This document shows, piece after piece, positions 17,609 through 26,776 of a stretch of DNA of 64,000 nt. A program made the position numbers and the translations under genes. This DNA comes from Gammaproteobacteria bacterium. Its GTDB lineage: Bacteria > Pseudomonadota > Gammaproteobacteria > Pseudomonadales > UBA5518. A model generated the notes under the pieces. That model searched no databases. It was given only the letters and a program-made list of their open reading frames with translations, and was not told the origin of the DNA. How positions within the stretch are numbered: the first letter of the stretch is position 1; each line of letters begins with the position of its first letter. Where the stretch lies: contig JADIYI010000009.1 of assembly GCA_016705365.1 (NCBI GenBank), positions 186,001 to 250,000 of the forward strand, read 5' to 3'.

Positions 17609-19180
17609 TCAGCGGGCAGCCCCGGACGGCACCATGGCCACCAGCCCCCCGACCGGCTTGATGCCGGCGCGCAGGAACCAGGGCAGTTTCGGATCCACGC
17701 CGTAATGGCTGATCGAGGTGGCGGCGGCCGACAGCGTGAGGTACAAACGCCCGCCCACGTCCGGCACCACGAAAGCGCCCGATGAATCGCGTGCCTCGAA
17801 CCAGCCCAGCACGCTGCCGTCCTCGGGCGCGAGGTGCACCACCACGATCTTGCGTGGCTGCGGGTAGTCGCCCTCACCGACCGGCAGGCGATAGTTGAGA
17901 TCGAGAAACGCCAGCAGGCCATTGGCGGTGGCGGTGATGATGCAATCGACGGTCGCGGTTCGATCCAGGAAGGGGCGCCAGGCGAGGTGTGCGCGGGCGA
18001 TATCGTCATACTGGCGGCTCCACTTCAGCGCGCCGCTCATGCCGTCGATCGCGACGATGGTGCCTTGCATTCCATTGAACGAATAGATCGTGCCGTCGCC
18101 ACCCACGGTTGGCGAAGCCTGTCCCATGGTGTCCGCGGTTTCCCAGGCGCGTTCGCCGCTTGCGGCATCGATCGCGACCATCAGACCGTCATCGTCGATC
18201 GCATAGACCAGCGAGCCGTCGGGTGACAGCGCCGGGCTGGTTCCCGAACCCGCACCCATCGGCGCGGAGAACGCCAGCCGCAGACCTTCTGGCGTGGTAT
18301 CGATCCCGTAGAGCACGCCGGCGCTCTGGCTGGCGCCGCCCGCGGTGATGAAAATCCGGCCGCTTTCCGGGCTCACGGCAGGCGTGTTCGCAACCTCGAC
18401 TTCGCGCCCGTAGACCAGGTCCCACAGCGGGCGGATGAATTCGGGCGCGAGCAGCCCCCCGCCCCACAATCCGGGCGGCGGCTCGCGCGAGGGCGGGCCG
18501 CTGACGCCCGGCAGGTCCAGCACATCGAAAGCCAGCGAGCCGTCCGCGCGATCGAAGAATGCCACCTTGCCGTCGGTGCTGATGCCGCCCACGGCGCCCT
18601 CGTGGCTGAACACCGGGGTGACGAAGAAGCCGGAGACGCCGTGCGCCGCGAGATCGGCGACCCAGCGCATCCGGCCCTGCGCCGTGAAGGACCACAACTG
18701 GTTCGAATCGGAGGCATACACGTTGCCGTCGGGGTCCACGATCGGCGCGCTCACTACCGCTGCATGATCGAAATCCGCCGGCGAGTGCATCGGCGGCGTC
18801 TCCCACAGCAGTTTTCCGTCACGCGAGAACGCATGCAGATGACTGGTGCCGATGCCGCGACCGCTCGGCACATACAGGTTTCCCTCCGGGCCGATGACCG
18901 GGCCCACCAGCAGTGCCGCGCCTTCGAGCGCGCTCCACGCGGGAACGACCTGGGTGCTGACCGCGAGCGGCACATAATCCGAGTTGCGCGAGTCGCGATG
19001 CACGCTGGCCCAGGGGCTTTGCGCGTAATGCGTGCCGGTAGCTGGTTGCACCGGTAGTGTCTGCGCCACGGCAGGCAGGTCCACACCTGTGGGTTCGGGA
19101 GGTTTGGCGCATGAACACAGCAGCGCCGCAACCGCAACAATGAAGAGCAGCCGTGAACCACCCTGCGGATTTCCGGTCAT
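17609..19180 (-). CDS. PQQ-like beta-propeller lipoprotein
   Basis: A 523-residue protein starting at ATG 19180, with a lipobox ALLCSC (Cys24) after a hydrophobic segment, so it should be a lipid-anchored periplasmic or outer-membrane protein. The body has repeated W-motif blades of the PQQ/quinoprotein type (GNLYVPSGRG, GNVYASDSNQLWSF, GTIYSFNGMQGTIVAIDG), but lacks the catalytic Asp/Asn and disulfide features that would mark a true quinoprotein dehydrogenase. It may bind ligands or act as an assembly scaffold like BamB relatives. The 40 bases to the PLP-lyase start suggest it may share a transcript, though functions look unrelated. Confidence 0.7.
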   Translation of the reverse strand: MTGNPQGGSRLLFIVAVAALLCSCAKPPEPTGVDLPAVAQTLPVQPATGTHYAQSPWASVHRDSRNSDYVPLAVSTQVVPAWSALEGAALLVGPVIGPEGNLYVPSGRGIGTSHLHAFSRDGKLLWETPPMHSPADFDHAAVVSAPIVDPDGNVYASDSNQLWSFTAQGRMRWVADLAAHGVSGFFVTPVFSHEGAVGGISTDGKVAFFDRADGSLAFDVLDLPGVSGPPSREPPPGLWGGGLLAPEFIRPLWDLVYGREVEVANTPAVSPESGRIFITAGGASQSAGVLYGIDTTPEGLRLAFSAPMGAGSGTSPALSPDGSLVYAIDDDGLMVAIDAASGERAWETADTMGQASPTVGGDGTIYSFNGMQGTIVAIDGMSGALKWSRQYDDIARAHLAWRPFLDRTATVDCIITATANGLLAFLDLNYRLPVGEGDYPQPRKIVVVHLAPEDGSVLGWFEARDSSGAFVVPDVGGRLYLTLSAAATSISHYGVDPKLPWFLRAGIKPVGGLVAMVPSGAAR

Positions 19181-19253
19181 CGATCCACGTCTCCGAGCGC
19201 AGCTGAAGCCAACCATGGATTTTTCGTGATTCATTTTCGCTCCCGTGTCGCAA

Positions 19254-19390
19254 TCAGAACAGATGGCTCGCATACCGCCGCGGTGCCCGAGAAATCGCCC
19301 ACATCGGCACGGTAGCTACCGTGGCGATATTCGATCTGCCGAACCAGTGCCGGCCATCGCTGCAAGCGGCAACTGCCCCGGCCATCCATG
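19254..19390 (-). pseudogene. Probable remnant of an outer-membrane protein 3' end
   Basis: The minus strand holds a peptide fragment IEYRHGSYRADVGDFSGTA in one frame and, in a neighbouring frame, a terminal RRYASHLF followed by a stop. A C-terminal aromatic residue after alternating residues is the usual beta-barrel insertion signal. The final 21 bases resemble those at the second remnant near 21654 (YVSYLF and stop). The frame change and absence of an upstream gene mean that, if real, this is a decayed fragment. Family not identified. Confidence 0.3.
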
Positions 19391-19500
19391 CAGGATCGGC
19401 TCGCACTCTGCTCAGCCCCTTGAAGTGAGGTCGGCAGAGGTTCCCGGCGCCTCCCGAATCCATTTGAGTCCATTGGCCGTGCTCCACATGGTCGCACTCA

Positions 19501-21297
19501 TCATGCGGCACACAGCCGCGCCAGCAGTTCGGCGTCGAGCGGTACATAGCTGCCGCGCGCATGGTCCAGACCGTAGAGCGGGTCAGCGACACGCGACGGA
19601 TCGCAACCTTCCTCGCGCAGGCGCACCTTTTGCAGCTTGAAATTGGCCGTGACCTCGGCCTGCGGCAGCACCCGCACGAACAGCGGCTGCGCGTACTCCG
19701 GCAGCCGCTCGGTGACGCACCTGTAGAACGCCTGCGGATCGAAGGCGTGCCCCGGCTTCAGTTCCAGCGCGGCCATACAGGCACGACCCTCGCGGCCGGG
19801 AACCTTGACCCCGTAGATGTTGGTGGTTTCCGCGTCGGCGTAAACAGAGAGTTCCTGCGCTACCTCGGTCGTGGACACATTCTCGCCCTTCCAGCGGAAG
19901 GTGTCGCCGATACGATCCACGAAGTAGAAATATCCATCGTCGTCGAAGCGGAACAGGTCACCGGAACGCCACCATGCGTCTCCTGGCTCGAACACGTCCC
20001 GGAGCACCTTGGACTCGGTGTCCGCGGGATTTGTGTACCCCTGGAACGGCGCGACGATCTCGCCATTGCCGCGCTGGATCTGACCATGGAGTTCGCCAAC
20101 ATCTCCGGGCCGGCAGAGGATGAAGCGCCCAGCCTCGTCACGCAGCAGTTCATCGCTGCCCTGATCATAGCGGAGCATGCGGATGTGGCTGCGTTCCGGG
20201 AACGGAATACGTCCGCAACTGCCCGGCTTCTGGTCGAAATTGGTCATGTTGGCATTGGACTCGGTCGCGCCCCAGCCCTCGTAGATCAGAATCTGCTCGC
20301 CGAAACGCTGCTTGAAGCGCCGCCACACGTCGATGCCGATACCGGAACCCATGATCATGCGCAGGCCGTGTCCCCTCTCCTCGGGCACCGGCCCCGTGTT
20401 GACCAGGTAGCGGATCACTTCGCCGACGTACTGGAACACCGTCACGCGCCAGGCCTGCACATCCTGCCAGAAGCGCGATACGCTGAAGCGACGCCGGATC
20501 AGCACAGTGCTGCCCGCCTGCAGCGCGGTACTGTAGAGCGACATCAACGCCGCGCCGTGGAACAGCGGCAATGCGCAATAGAACACGTCGTTCTCGTCGA
20601 GCGGCATCACGCTCATCCAGCCGGCGCCCACCGAAAGGAAGCGGCCGTGGCTGACCAGCGCCGCCTTGGGCAGCCCCGTGGTGCCCGAGGTGAAGATGTA
20701 GAAACATGAGCTGCGATTGTCAATGCCCGCGCGCAGCGTGGCGAAATCATCCTGCAACACGCCCGAGGTATCGATCGTCTCGAGCTCGAGTGCCTGCGGG
20801 TGGCGCCGCGCCTGGGCTATCGCGGCATCGGCAATACGCACGATGGTGAAGCCCTGCGCAGGAAGACCCTCGGCGCCACAAAGCTGCTCCATGCATTCAT
20901 CACCGACGAACAGCAGTTTTGCCTGCGCGGCGTGCAACGCGTGACTCAACGCAGTGCCCAGTGCGCTGGTGTTGATCAGCCCGGCGGTCACGCCGATGCG
21001 CGCGAGCCCGAGCCAGGCGTAGAAGAACTCCGGACGGTTCTCGATCATCACCGCGCCAACGTCACCGGGACGCAGTCCACTGGCCAGTGCCACCCGTGCG
21101 TAATGCGCCGAGCGCTGCTCGAGTTGTGCCCAGGTGGTGCGCTCGCCCTCGTAGACCAGCGCCGTGTGCCCGGCGAGGCACCGTGCCTGCTGCTCGAAGC
21201 AATCCGGCACCAGGAAATCCGTGCGCATCATCATCGCACCCGCGGCGGCGCGGTGGGCATCGATGATCTGCTGGGTTTTTTCACGAGTGTAATTCAC
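19501..21297 (-). CDS. Long-chain acyl-CoA synthetase (FadD6/FATP-like AMP-forming ligase)
   Basis: A 598-residue adenylate-forming ligase that activates fatty or similar carboxylic acids as CoA thioesters. Start is the GTG at 21297, preceded by GGAGAACAGGC. Motifs: P-loop IFTSGTTGLPKAALVSH, the YEGWGATESNANM adenine-contact block, and DRIGDTFRWKGENVSTTEV, which is characteristic of the FATP/FadD6 group (GDTFRWKGENV). The C-terminal LPEYAQPLFVRVLPQAEVTANFK region is also of that group. Context with WS/DGAT and sulfatase genes fits acyl-chain or sterol side-chain use. Confidence 0.92.
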   Translation of the reverse strand: MNYTREKTQQIIDAHRAAAGAMMMRTDFLVPDCFEQQARCLAGHTALVYEGERTTWAQLEQRSAHYARVALASGLRPGDVGAVMIENRPEFFYAWLGLARIGVTAGLINTSALGTALSHALHAAQAKLLFVGDECMEQLCGAEGLPAQGFTIVRIADAAIAQARRHPQALELETIDTSGVLQDDFATLRAGIDNRSSCFYIFTSGTTGLPKAALVSHGRFLSVGAGWMSVMPLDENDVFYCALPLFHGAALMSLYSTALQAGSTVLIRRRFSVSRFWQDVQAWRVTVFQYVGEVIRYLVNTGPVPEERGHGLRMIMGSGIGIDVWRRFKQRFGEQILIYEGWGATESNANMTNFDQKPGSCGRIPFPERSHIRMLRYDQGSDELLRDEAGRFILCRPGDVGELHGQIQRGNGEIVAPFQGYTNPADTESKVLRDVFEPGDAWWRSGDLFRFDDDGYFYFVDRIGDTFRWKGENVSTTEVAQELSVYADAETTNIYGVKVPGREGRACMAALELKPGHAFDPQAFYRCVTERLPEYAQPLFVRVLPQAEVTANFKLQKVRLREEGCDPSRVADPLYGLDHARGSYVPLDAELLARLCAA

Positions 21298-21453
21298 GCC
21301 TGTTCTCCGTGTTTCATTCAATTGAATCCGTGCCCTGCTCACTCACTGCCGGCATTCAACCGGAATCCTTGTGCAGCGCTTGTCAGCTAGCCAACGGTGC
21401 GAGCGAGACAATGGTCACCGATGCAACGCTGGTCGGCAAGGGACCAGCAATAT

Positions 21454-21561
21454 CCGAAGGGTATCGACGACGTACCGATCCTCGACGAGGGGCGCGCGAT
21501 GCTGGTGCAGGCCGGCAACTTCCTGGTCGCACCCGAAGAGATCGCCGACGTTGTGGCGGGC
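21454..21561 (+). pseudogene. Fragment of an RND pump gene with an in-frame internal deletion
   Basis: Bases 21454-21480 are identical to 23623-23649 of the RND pump gene downstream, and 21482-21561 match 23897-23976 with about 7 mismatches in 80. The 247 bases between the two segments in the intact gene are missing, and the join keeps the frame (PKGIDDVPI directly followed by LDEGRAMLVQAGNFL). It is therefore a remnant of a duplicated, diverged RND gene rather than an assembly copy. Sequence on either side does not match. Confidence 0.75.
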
Positions 21562-21653
21562 GACGCTGGCCAATCTGTTTTGCCTGCGTTGGCGGATGTT
21601 CGGCTTGCGCCCGCAGGACAGGAACACTACTTGCCGGTTTCTGGCGCATCTGC

Positions 21654-21851
21654 TCAGAACAGATAACTCACGTAGAGGCGCAATGCGCGCGCCTCCATCA
21701 CATGGTAGTGGAGGTCGGCAACCGGAGCCTGCCCGCCGGTACGCAACAGGGGTCGCAACGGAAGTTCAGCCTGTCCGACCACGCCCTGGGAAGCAGAAAC
21801 CGCTTCGCCGATCAGGTTGAGTTCACGGCCAACGACGATGATTACCGACAC
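21654..21851 (-). pseudogene. Possible remnant of an outer-membrane beta-barrel C-terminus
   Basis: A short minus-strand frame (GTG at 21851) ends VMEARALRLYVSYLF followed by a stop. The alternating pattern with terminal Phe is typical of outer-membrane beta-barrel ends. The upstream frame is short, has no signal peptide, and matches no family I recognise. The terminal bases resemble the fragment at 19254, suggesting two decayed relatives bordering the acyl-CoA synthetase gene. Confidence 0.3.
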
Positions 21852-22078
21852 AAGGCGCGGCGGAAAGGTACCGGGAACGACTGCGGAAAAGATCGGGAAT
21901 CCTGTTGCCCGGCGGCACGCAGGAGGAACGGCATCAAAGCTGACGGGCGCGCTGAGCGAGCGGCGGAGTTCCCGCGGCCGAATTGCGCTCCATCAAGTTT
22001 TGCGATGCACGGGCAGCGAACATGCACGGGTTGCGCTTAGAATTCGCTCAGTCTTCGAACCTGCCGGAAATCATCCCC

Positions 22079-23200
22079 ATGAGCTTGCGCATCCGTGCCC
22101 CTTCGATTCCCGTGCTCGCGCCGACGTGCGCCGCATTGATGCTGTTGGTTCTCGCTCTCCCCGGCTGCTCCGATTCCGACCAGCCCGCGGCGCTCTTCAG
22201 GGGCGCGGCGCCGGCCGACCTCGAGACCACAACCGCTGCGGTTGCCACGGTGCCGCGCGAGACATTTTTTGACGGCGTGGTCGAGGCCGTGAACCAGTCC
22301 ACCGTCTCGGCGCAGACCAGCGGGCGCGTGCTCGAAATGCCGGTCGATGTGGGCGACCAGGTAGAGAAAGGCGCGCTGATCCTGCGCTTCACCGACACCG
22401 AACAGAAGGCGCGCGCCGCGGCAGCCGAATCCGCCCTGCAAGAGGCGCAGGCGCGGCTCGCCGAGACGCAGCTCGAGTTCGACCGCACGCGCGAGATCTA
22501 CGCCAGGAAACTCATCGCCAAGGCGCAGTACGACCGCGCGCGCGCCGACCTCGAAGCGGCGCGCGCGCGCACCGCGGCGGCGCAGGCAACACTGGAGGGT
22601 GTGCAGGAGGACCTGGCGAACACCGTGATCCGCGCACCCTATGCGGGCATCGTGGTAGCCCGTCACGTGCAGATCGGTGAAACCGTGGGTGTGGGCACGC
22701 CGCTGATAACCGGCGTGTCGCTGGAGCATCTGCGGGTACAAGTCGATGTGCCGCACCAGCACATCGGCATGCTGCGCAAGCATCGCCAGGCCCGCGTCCT
22801 GCTGCCCGATGGGCGCTCCATCGCGGCCGAGGAACTGCGCATCGCGCCGAATGCCGACCCCGCGACGCACACCTTCCGCGTGCTGATTACCGTGTCGCAG
22901 GGCGAGTACGGCGTGTACCCCGGCATGCTGCTCAAGGTCGCCTTCGTGACCGGTGCCGAGGAGCGGTTGCTGCTGCCCGCCGCGGCGCTGGTGCGCCGCG
23001 GCGAGATCGATGCTGCCTATGTGGTCGAGGATGACGGGCGCATCGCGTTCCGCTACCTGCGCCTCGGGACGCCCGCGGCCGACGGACGCGTACCGGTGCT
23101 CGCGGGACTGGTCGCGGGCGAGCGCATCGCCATCGATCCGCTCGCGGCGCTCGCCGCCTACAAGGCCCAGGGCGTGCCGGCCGGAGATTCCCTGCAATGA
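22079..23200 (+). CDS. RND efflux adaptor (membrane fusion protein), lipoprotein
   Basis: A 373-residue HlyD/AcrA-like periplasmic adaptor. The start at 22079 gives a lipoprotein signal with lipobox LALPGC (Cys30). A lipoyl/barrel-sandwich half-motif follows (TVSAQTSGRVLEMPVDVGDQVEKGALILRF region), then a long coiled coil of about 60 residues (EQKARAAAAESALQEAQARL to LEGVQEDLANT), then the second lipoyl half (VIRAPYAGIVVARHVQIGE) and beta-barrel. It overlaps the pump gene by ATGA at 23197-23200. No outer-membrane channel gene is adjacent. Confidence 0.92.
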   Translation: MSLRIRAPSIPVLAPTCAALMLLVLALPGCSDSDQPAALFRGAAPADLETTTAAVATVPRETFFDGVVEAVNQSTVSAQTSGRVLEMPVDVGDQVEKGALILRFTDTEQKARAAAAESALQEAQARLAETQLEFDRTREIYARKLIAKAQYDRARADLEAARARTAAAQATLEGVQEDLANTVIRAPYAGIVVARHVQIGETVGVGTPLITGVSLEHLRVQVDVPHQHIGMLRKHRQARVLLPDGRSIAAEELRIAPNADPATHTFRVLITVSQGEYGVYPGMLLKVAFVTGAEERLLLPAAALVRRGEIDAAYVVEDDGRIAFRYLRLGTPAADGRVPVLAGLVAGERIAIDPLAALAAYKAQGVPAGDSLQ

Positions 23201-26200
23201 ACCCTGGCGGCAAGGAGCGGCTGGGGCTGTCCGGGCGCATAGCGAACAGCTTTCTTGACAGCGAGATCACGCCGCTGATCGCGCTGTTCGGAGTACTGCT
23301 CGGGTTGTTCGCGATCCTGGTCACGCCACGCGAGGAAGAACCGCAGATCGACGTGACTTTCGCCAACGTGTTCATTCCCTATCCGGGCGCCTCCGCCAGG
23401 GAGGTCGAGGCACTGGTGACCACACCCGCGGAGCAGATCGTCTCCGAGATCGAGGGCGTCGAGTATGTCTATTCCGCATCCTCGCCCGGGATGGCCGCGC
23501 TGACCGTACGCTTCGAGGTGGGGCAACTGCGCACCGATGCCATCGTGCGCCTGTACAACGCGTTCTACAGCAACCAGGACTGGCTGCCCGTTGGCACCGG
23601 CGTCGGCGCACCATTGATCAAGCCGAAGGGTATCGACGACGTACCGATCTTCGCCGCGACGCTGTGGAGCGAAAATCCGGTCATCGGCGCTGCCGACTTG
23701 CTGCGCGTGGCGCACGCGGTCGAGGCCGAACTGCAGCGTGTGCCGGGTACGCGCGAGGTCGAGACCATCGGCGGGCCCGATCGCGCGGTACGCGTGGAGT
23801 TCGATCCCGAGCGCCTCGCGGCCTACGGACTTGCGCTGAGTGACCTGCGCATCGCACTGGTCTCGGCCAATGCCGCACGCGATGCCGGCAGCATCGTCGA
23901 CGAGGGGCGCGCGATGCTGGTGCAGGCCGGCACCTTTCTGGTCACACCCGAAGAGGTGGCCGACGTGGTGGTGGGCGTGCATGAAGGCGCGCCGGTATTC
24001 CTGCGCGACGTGGCGCTTATCAGCGACGGCTCCGACCGCCCGGCACGCTACCTGAGCCATGGTACCGGTCAGGCAGCAGCACACCCTGCCGGGACCGCAC
24101 GCTACCCCGCGGTGACGCTCACGGTAGGCAAGAAGCCCGGCGAGAACGCAGTCGAGGTATCGGCCGGCGTGATCGCGCGTCTCGAACAGTTGCGTGGGGT
24201 GCTGATCCCGGACGAGGTGAACCTCACGATCACGCGCGATTACGGCGCGACCGCGGCCGACAAGGCACAGACGCTGATCAGGAAACTGGTCTTCGCCACG
24301 CTGTCGGTGATCGTGCTGGTGCTGTTCGCGCTGGGGCGGCGCGAGGCGCTGGTCGTGGGCGCTGCGGTGATCGTGACGCTGGCCATCACGCTGTTTGCGT
24401 CCTGGGCGTGGGGCTTCACGCTGAACCGCGTCTCGTTGTTCGCGCTGATCTTCTCGATCGGCATCCTCGTCGACGATGCCATCGTGGTGGTCGAGAACAT
24501 CCATCGCCACCTGCTGCTGGGCAAGCACTCGCTCGCCGACGCGATACCGATTGCAGTCGACGAGGTCGGCGGACCCACGATACTCGCCACCTTCACCGTG
24601 ATCGCGGCCTTGCTGCCGATGGCATTCGTGACCGGGCTGATGGGTCCATACATGCGCCCGATCCCGATCAATGCCAGCATGGGCATGCTGATCTCGCTCG
24701 CGGTGGCTTTCGTGTTCACGCCGTGGCTGTACCGGCGGCTGTTCCTGCGGGTCGCCACCGATACGCGCGCGCAGCATCGCGAGGATACGGCGCTCGCGCG
24801 CATTTTCACGCGCGCCCTGGGGCCGCTGCTCGGGGGGCAGGCCGGCGCGGGCAGACGCTGGCTGCTGCTCGGCGCGCTGCTGGTGCTGATCGCGCTGTCG
24901 TGCTCGCTCGCAGGCTTCGGCGCGGTGATCCTGAAAATGCTCCCGTTCGACAACAAGAGCGAATTCCAGGTCGTGGTCGATATGCCGGAGGGCACTCCGC
25001 TGGAAAGCACCGAACGCGTGTTGCAGACACTGGCGGAGCATATCGTGACGGTGCCCGAAGTCACCGATTACCAGATCTACGCGGGTGATGCGGCTCCGAT
25101 CAATTTCAACGGACTGGTGCGCCAGTACTACCTGCGCAACCAGCCCTGGCAGGGCGACATCCAGGTGAACCTGGCCGGGAAACACCAGCGCGAGCGCAAG
25201 TCGCACGAGATCGTCGCCGCGGTGCGCCCCCGACTGGCCGCGATCGGCCAGTCCTTCGGCGCCAGCGTGAGCGTGGTCGAGGTGCCGCCGGGTCCGCCGG
25301 TGCTGGCACCGCTGCTCGCGGAGATCTACGGCCCGGATCATGCGCGGGCGCTGGACGTCGCACGCGCGGTACGCCAGTTATTCGAGGCCACGTTCGGCGT
25401 AGTCGACATCGACGACTCCATCGAGGCACCGCAACGCAAACTCGTGGTCGTGGTCGATCGTGCGCGGGCGGCGAAGCTCGGCGTTACCCAGCAGAGCGTG
25501 ACGGCAGCGGTCGCGACCGCGGTCGGCGGCGAGGACATGTCCTTCCTGCACAGCGAGCAGGCGAAAATCGCAATCCCGCTGCGCGTGACGCTCCCCGATG
25601 ACGCCAGGGCGCGGGTCGAGTCGCTGCTGTCGCTGCGTGTGCGCGCCACGTGCGGTGCGCTGGTGCCCCTGTCGGAACTCGCCTCGGTCCACCCGACCAC
25701 GCGCGAGCAGACCATACTGCACAAGAACCTGCTGCCCGTGGTTTACGTGATGGGCGATGTGGCGGGCCGGACCGACAGCCCGCTGTATGGCATGGCCACA
25801 ATCGCCTCCGCGCTGCGCGAGACACCGATCGACGGCGCGCCGATCACGCAGCACCTCACCCGGCAGCCCGAGGAGACCTGGACCTGGAGCTTGAAGTGGG
25901 ACGGCGAGTGGCAGGTAACCTACGAGACTTTCCGCGACATGGGTACTGCCTATGCGGTCGGGCTGGTATTGATCTACCTGCTGGTGGTGGCGCAGTTCGG
26001 CTCCTACAGCGTGCCGCTGATCATCATGGCGCCGATCCCGCTCACGATCATCGGCATCATGCCCGGACACGCGCTGCTGGGACAGCAGTTCACCGCGCCC
26101 TCCATGATCGGCATGATCGCGCTTGCGGGAATCATCGTGCGCAACTCGATTCTGCTGGTGGATTTCATCCAGCAGGAAGTGCGCGCGGGCAAATCGCTGC

Positions 26201-26430
26201 AGGATGCGACGATCGCGGCCGCCACGGTGCGTTCGCGGCCGATTACGCTGACCGCGGTGGCCGCGATGATGGGCGGCTTGTTCATCATCGACGATCCGAT
26301 CTTCGGCGGCCTCGCCGTATCGCTCATCTTCGGCCTGTTCGTCTCGACGCTGCTGACGCTGTTCGTGATCCCGGTTGTCTACTACCACTACAACTGGCGG
26401 GGGGCGGAGACACCCGCAACCACGCCATGA
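23197..26430 (+). CDS. RND-family efflux pump, inner-membrane subunit
   Basis: A 1077-residue proton-driven RND transporter with the usual two-fold layout: an N-terminal helix, large periplasmic loop, helices 2-6 (VLVLFALGRREALVVGAAVI; NRVSLFALIFSIGILVDDAI with the conserved Asp pair of helix 4), and a second half ending in LAGIIVRNSILLVDFIQQE and a last helix VSTLLTLFVIPVVYYHY. It belongs to the AcrB/hydrophobe-amphiphile style but resembles the branch of uncharacterised environmental pumps (EEPQIDVTFANVFIPYPGAS). Substrate unknown; proximity to sterol/lipid genes could mean hydrocarbon or bile-type compounds. A decayed relative of its 5' part lies at 21454. Confidence 0.93.
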   Translation: MNPGGKERLGLSGRIANSFLDSEITPLIALFGVLLGLFAILVTPREEEPQIDVTFANVFIPYPGASAREVEALVTTPAEQIVSEIEGVEYVYSASSPGMAALTVRFEVGQLRTDAIVRLYNAFYSNQDWLPVGTGVGAPLIKPKGIDDVPIFAATLWSENPVIGAADLLRVAHAVEAELQRVPGTREVETIGGPDRAVRVEFDPERLAAYGLALSDLRIALVSANAARDAGSIVDEGRAMLVQAGTFLVTPEEVADVVVGVHEGAPVFLRDVALISDGSDRPARYLSHGTGQAAAHPAGTARYPAVTLTVGKKPGENAVEVSAGVIARLEQLRGVLIPDEVNLTITRDYGATAADKAQTLIRKLVFATLSVIVLVLFALGRREALVVGAAVIVTLAITLFASWAWGFTLNRVSLFALIFSIGILVDDAIVVVENIHRHLLLGKHSLADAIPIAVDEVGGPTILATFTVIAALLPMAFVTGLMGPYMRPIPINASMGMLISLAVAFVFTPWLYRRLFLRVATDTRAQHREDTALARIFTRALGPLLGGQAGAGRRWLLLGALLVLIALSCSLAGFGAVILKMLPFDNKSEFQVVVDMPEGTPLESTERVLQTLAEHIVTVPEVTDYQIYAGDAAPINFNGLVRQYYLRNQPWQGDIQVNLAGKHQRERKSHEIVAAVRPRLAAIGQSFGASVSVVEVPPGPPVLAPLLAEIYGPDHARALDVARAVRQLFEATFGVVDIDDSIEAPQRKLVVVVDRARAAKLGVTQQSVTAAVATAVGGEDMSFLHSEQAKIAIPLRVTLPDDARARVESLLSLRVRATCGALVPLSELASVHPTTREQTILHKNLLPVVYVMGDVAGRTDSPLYGMATIASALRETPIDGAPITQHLTRQPEETWTWSLKWDGEWQVTYETFRDMGTAYAVGLVLIYLLVVAQFGSYSVPLIIMAPIPLTIIGIMPGHALLGQQFTAPSMIGMIALAGIIVRNSILLVDFIQQEVRAGKSLQDATIAAATVRSRPITLTAVAAMMGGLFIIDDPIFGGLAVSLIFGLFVSTLLTLFVIPVVYYHYNWRGAETPATTP

Positions 26431-26473
26431 CTGCCGCCGTGTGTGCTGGCCTGGCCACGGGAGCCGCGCGTGA

Positions 26474-26616
26474 GCGCGCCGGGGGCCAGACCGGGGTCGC
26501 ACGCGGACTTGTGGATGCCGAAATCGTCGGGAACGATTTCGGCAACACGCGTAGCCGCCGCACAGGGATGTGCCAGGCGGCGGCCGCGTGCGGAACCGGG
26601 CTGGCCCCCGGCGCGC
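26474..26616. repeat. 143-base element able to fold into a three-way junction
   Basis: Outer arms 26474-26506 and 26584-26616 are inverted repeats of 33 bases with 4 mismatches. They enclose two further hairpins: 26516-26527 with 26533-26544 (12 perfect pairs, loop CGGGA), and 26554-26564 with 26569-26581 (11 pairs with a two-base bulge, loop GGGA). The element lies 43 bases after the RND pump stop, in a 346-base gap (26431-26776) that holds no gene. There is no T tract, so it is not a simple terminator. Flanking target duplications are not visible. It could be a miniature mobile element, a bacterial interspersed repeat unit, or a structured RNA. Confidence 0.6.
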
Positions 26617-26776
26617 CCGGACGTATCCGTGCCACAAGGGCTTTGCGGCAAAAGTCGCGGCAAATGCCGCCTCCCATGCAACGTGAGCACCGCGTAGCAA
26701 GCCCCTCACGCGCTTGCGATCCATCGGCAATCCGGGCAATCTCGCCAGCATCGTCAAATGCAAACCGGAGAGCCCC

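Larger units (their letters stand above)
21298..22078. other. 780-base region of decayed gene fragments, no intact gene seen
   Basis: Between the acyl-CoA synthetase start and the RND adaptor start there is no convincing complete gene. Two recognisable pieces are listed separately: an RND pump fragment (21454-21561, plus strand) and an outer-membrane-like C-terminus (21654-21851, minus strand). The rest, including about 21852-22078, shows no family similarity I can recognise. The promoter of the RND operon should be in its right-hand part. Confidence 0.6.

Noticed and set aside
18690..18712. GGTTCGAATC-like string that recalls a tRNA T-loop
   Set aside because: It lies inside the beta-propeller lipoprotein gene and no acceptor or anticodon stems can be drawn around it.
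23158..25341. Minus-strand 727-codon open frame opposite the RND pump
   Set aside because: Composition of reverse-complemented GC-rich codons, no family, and the plus-strand RND protein is certain.
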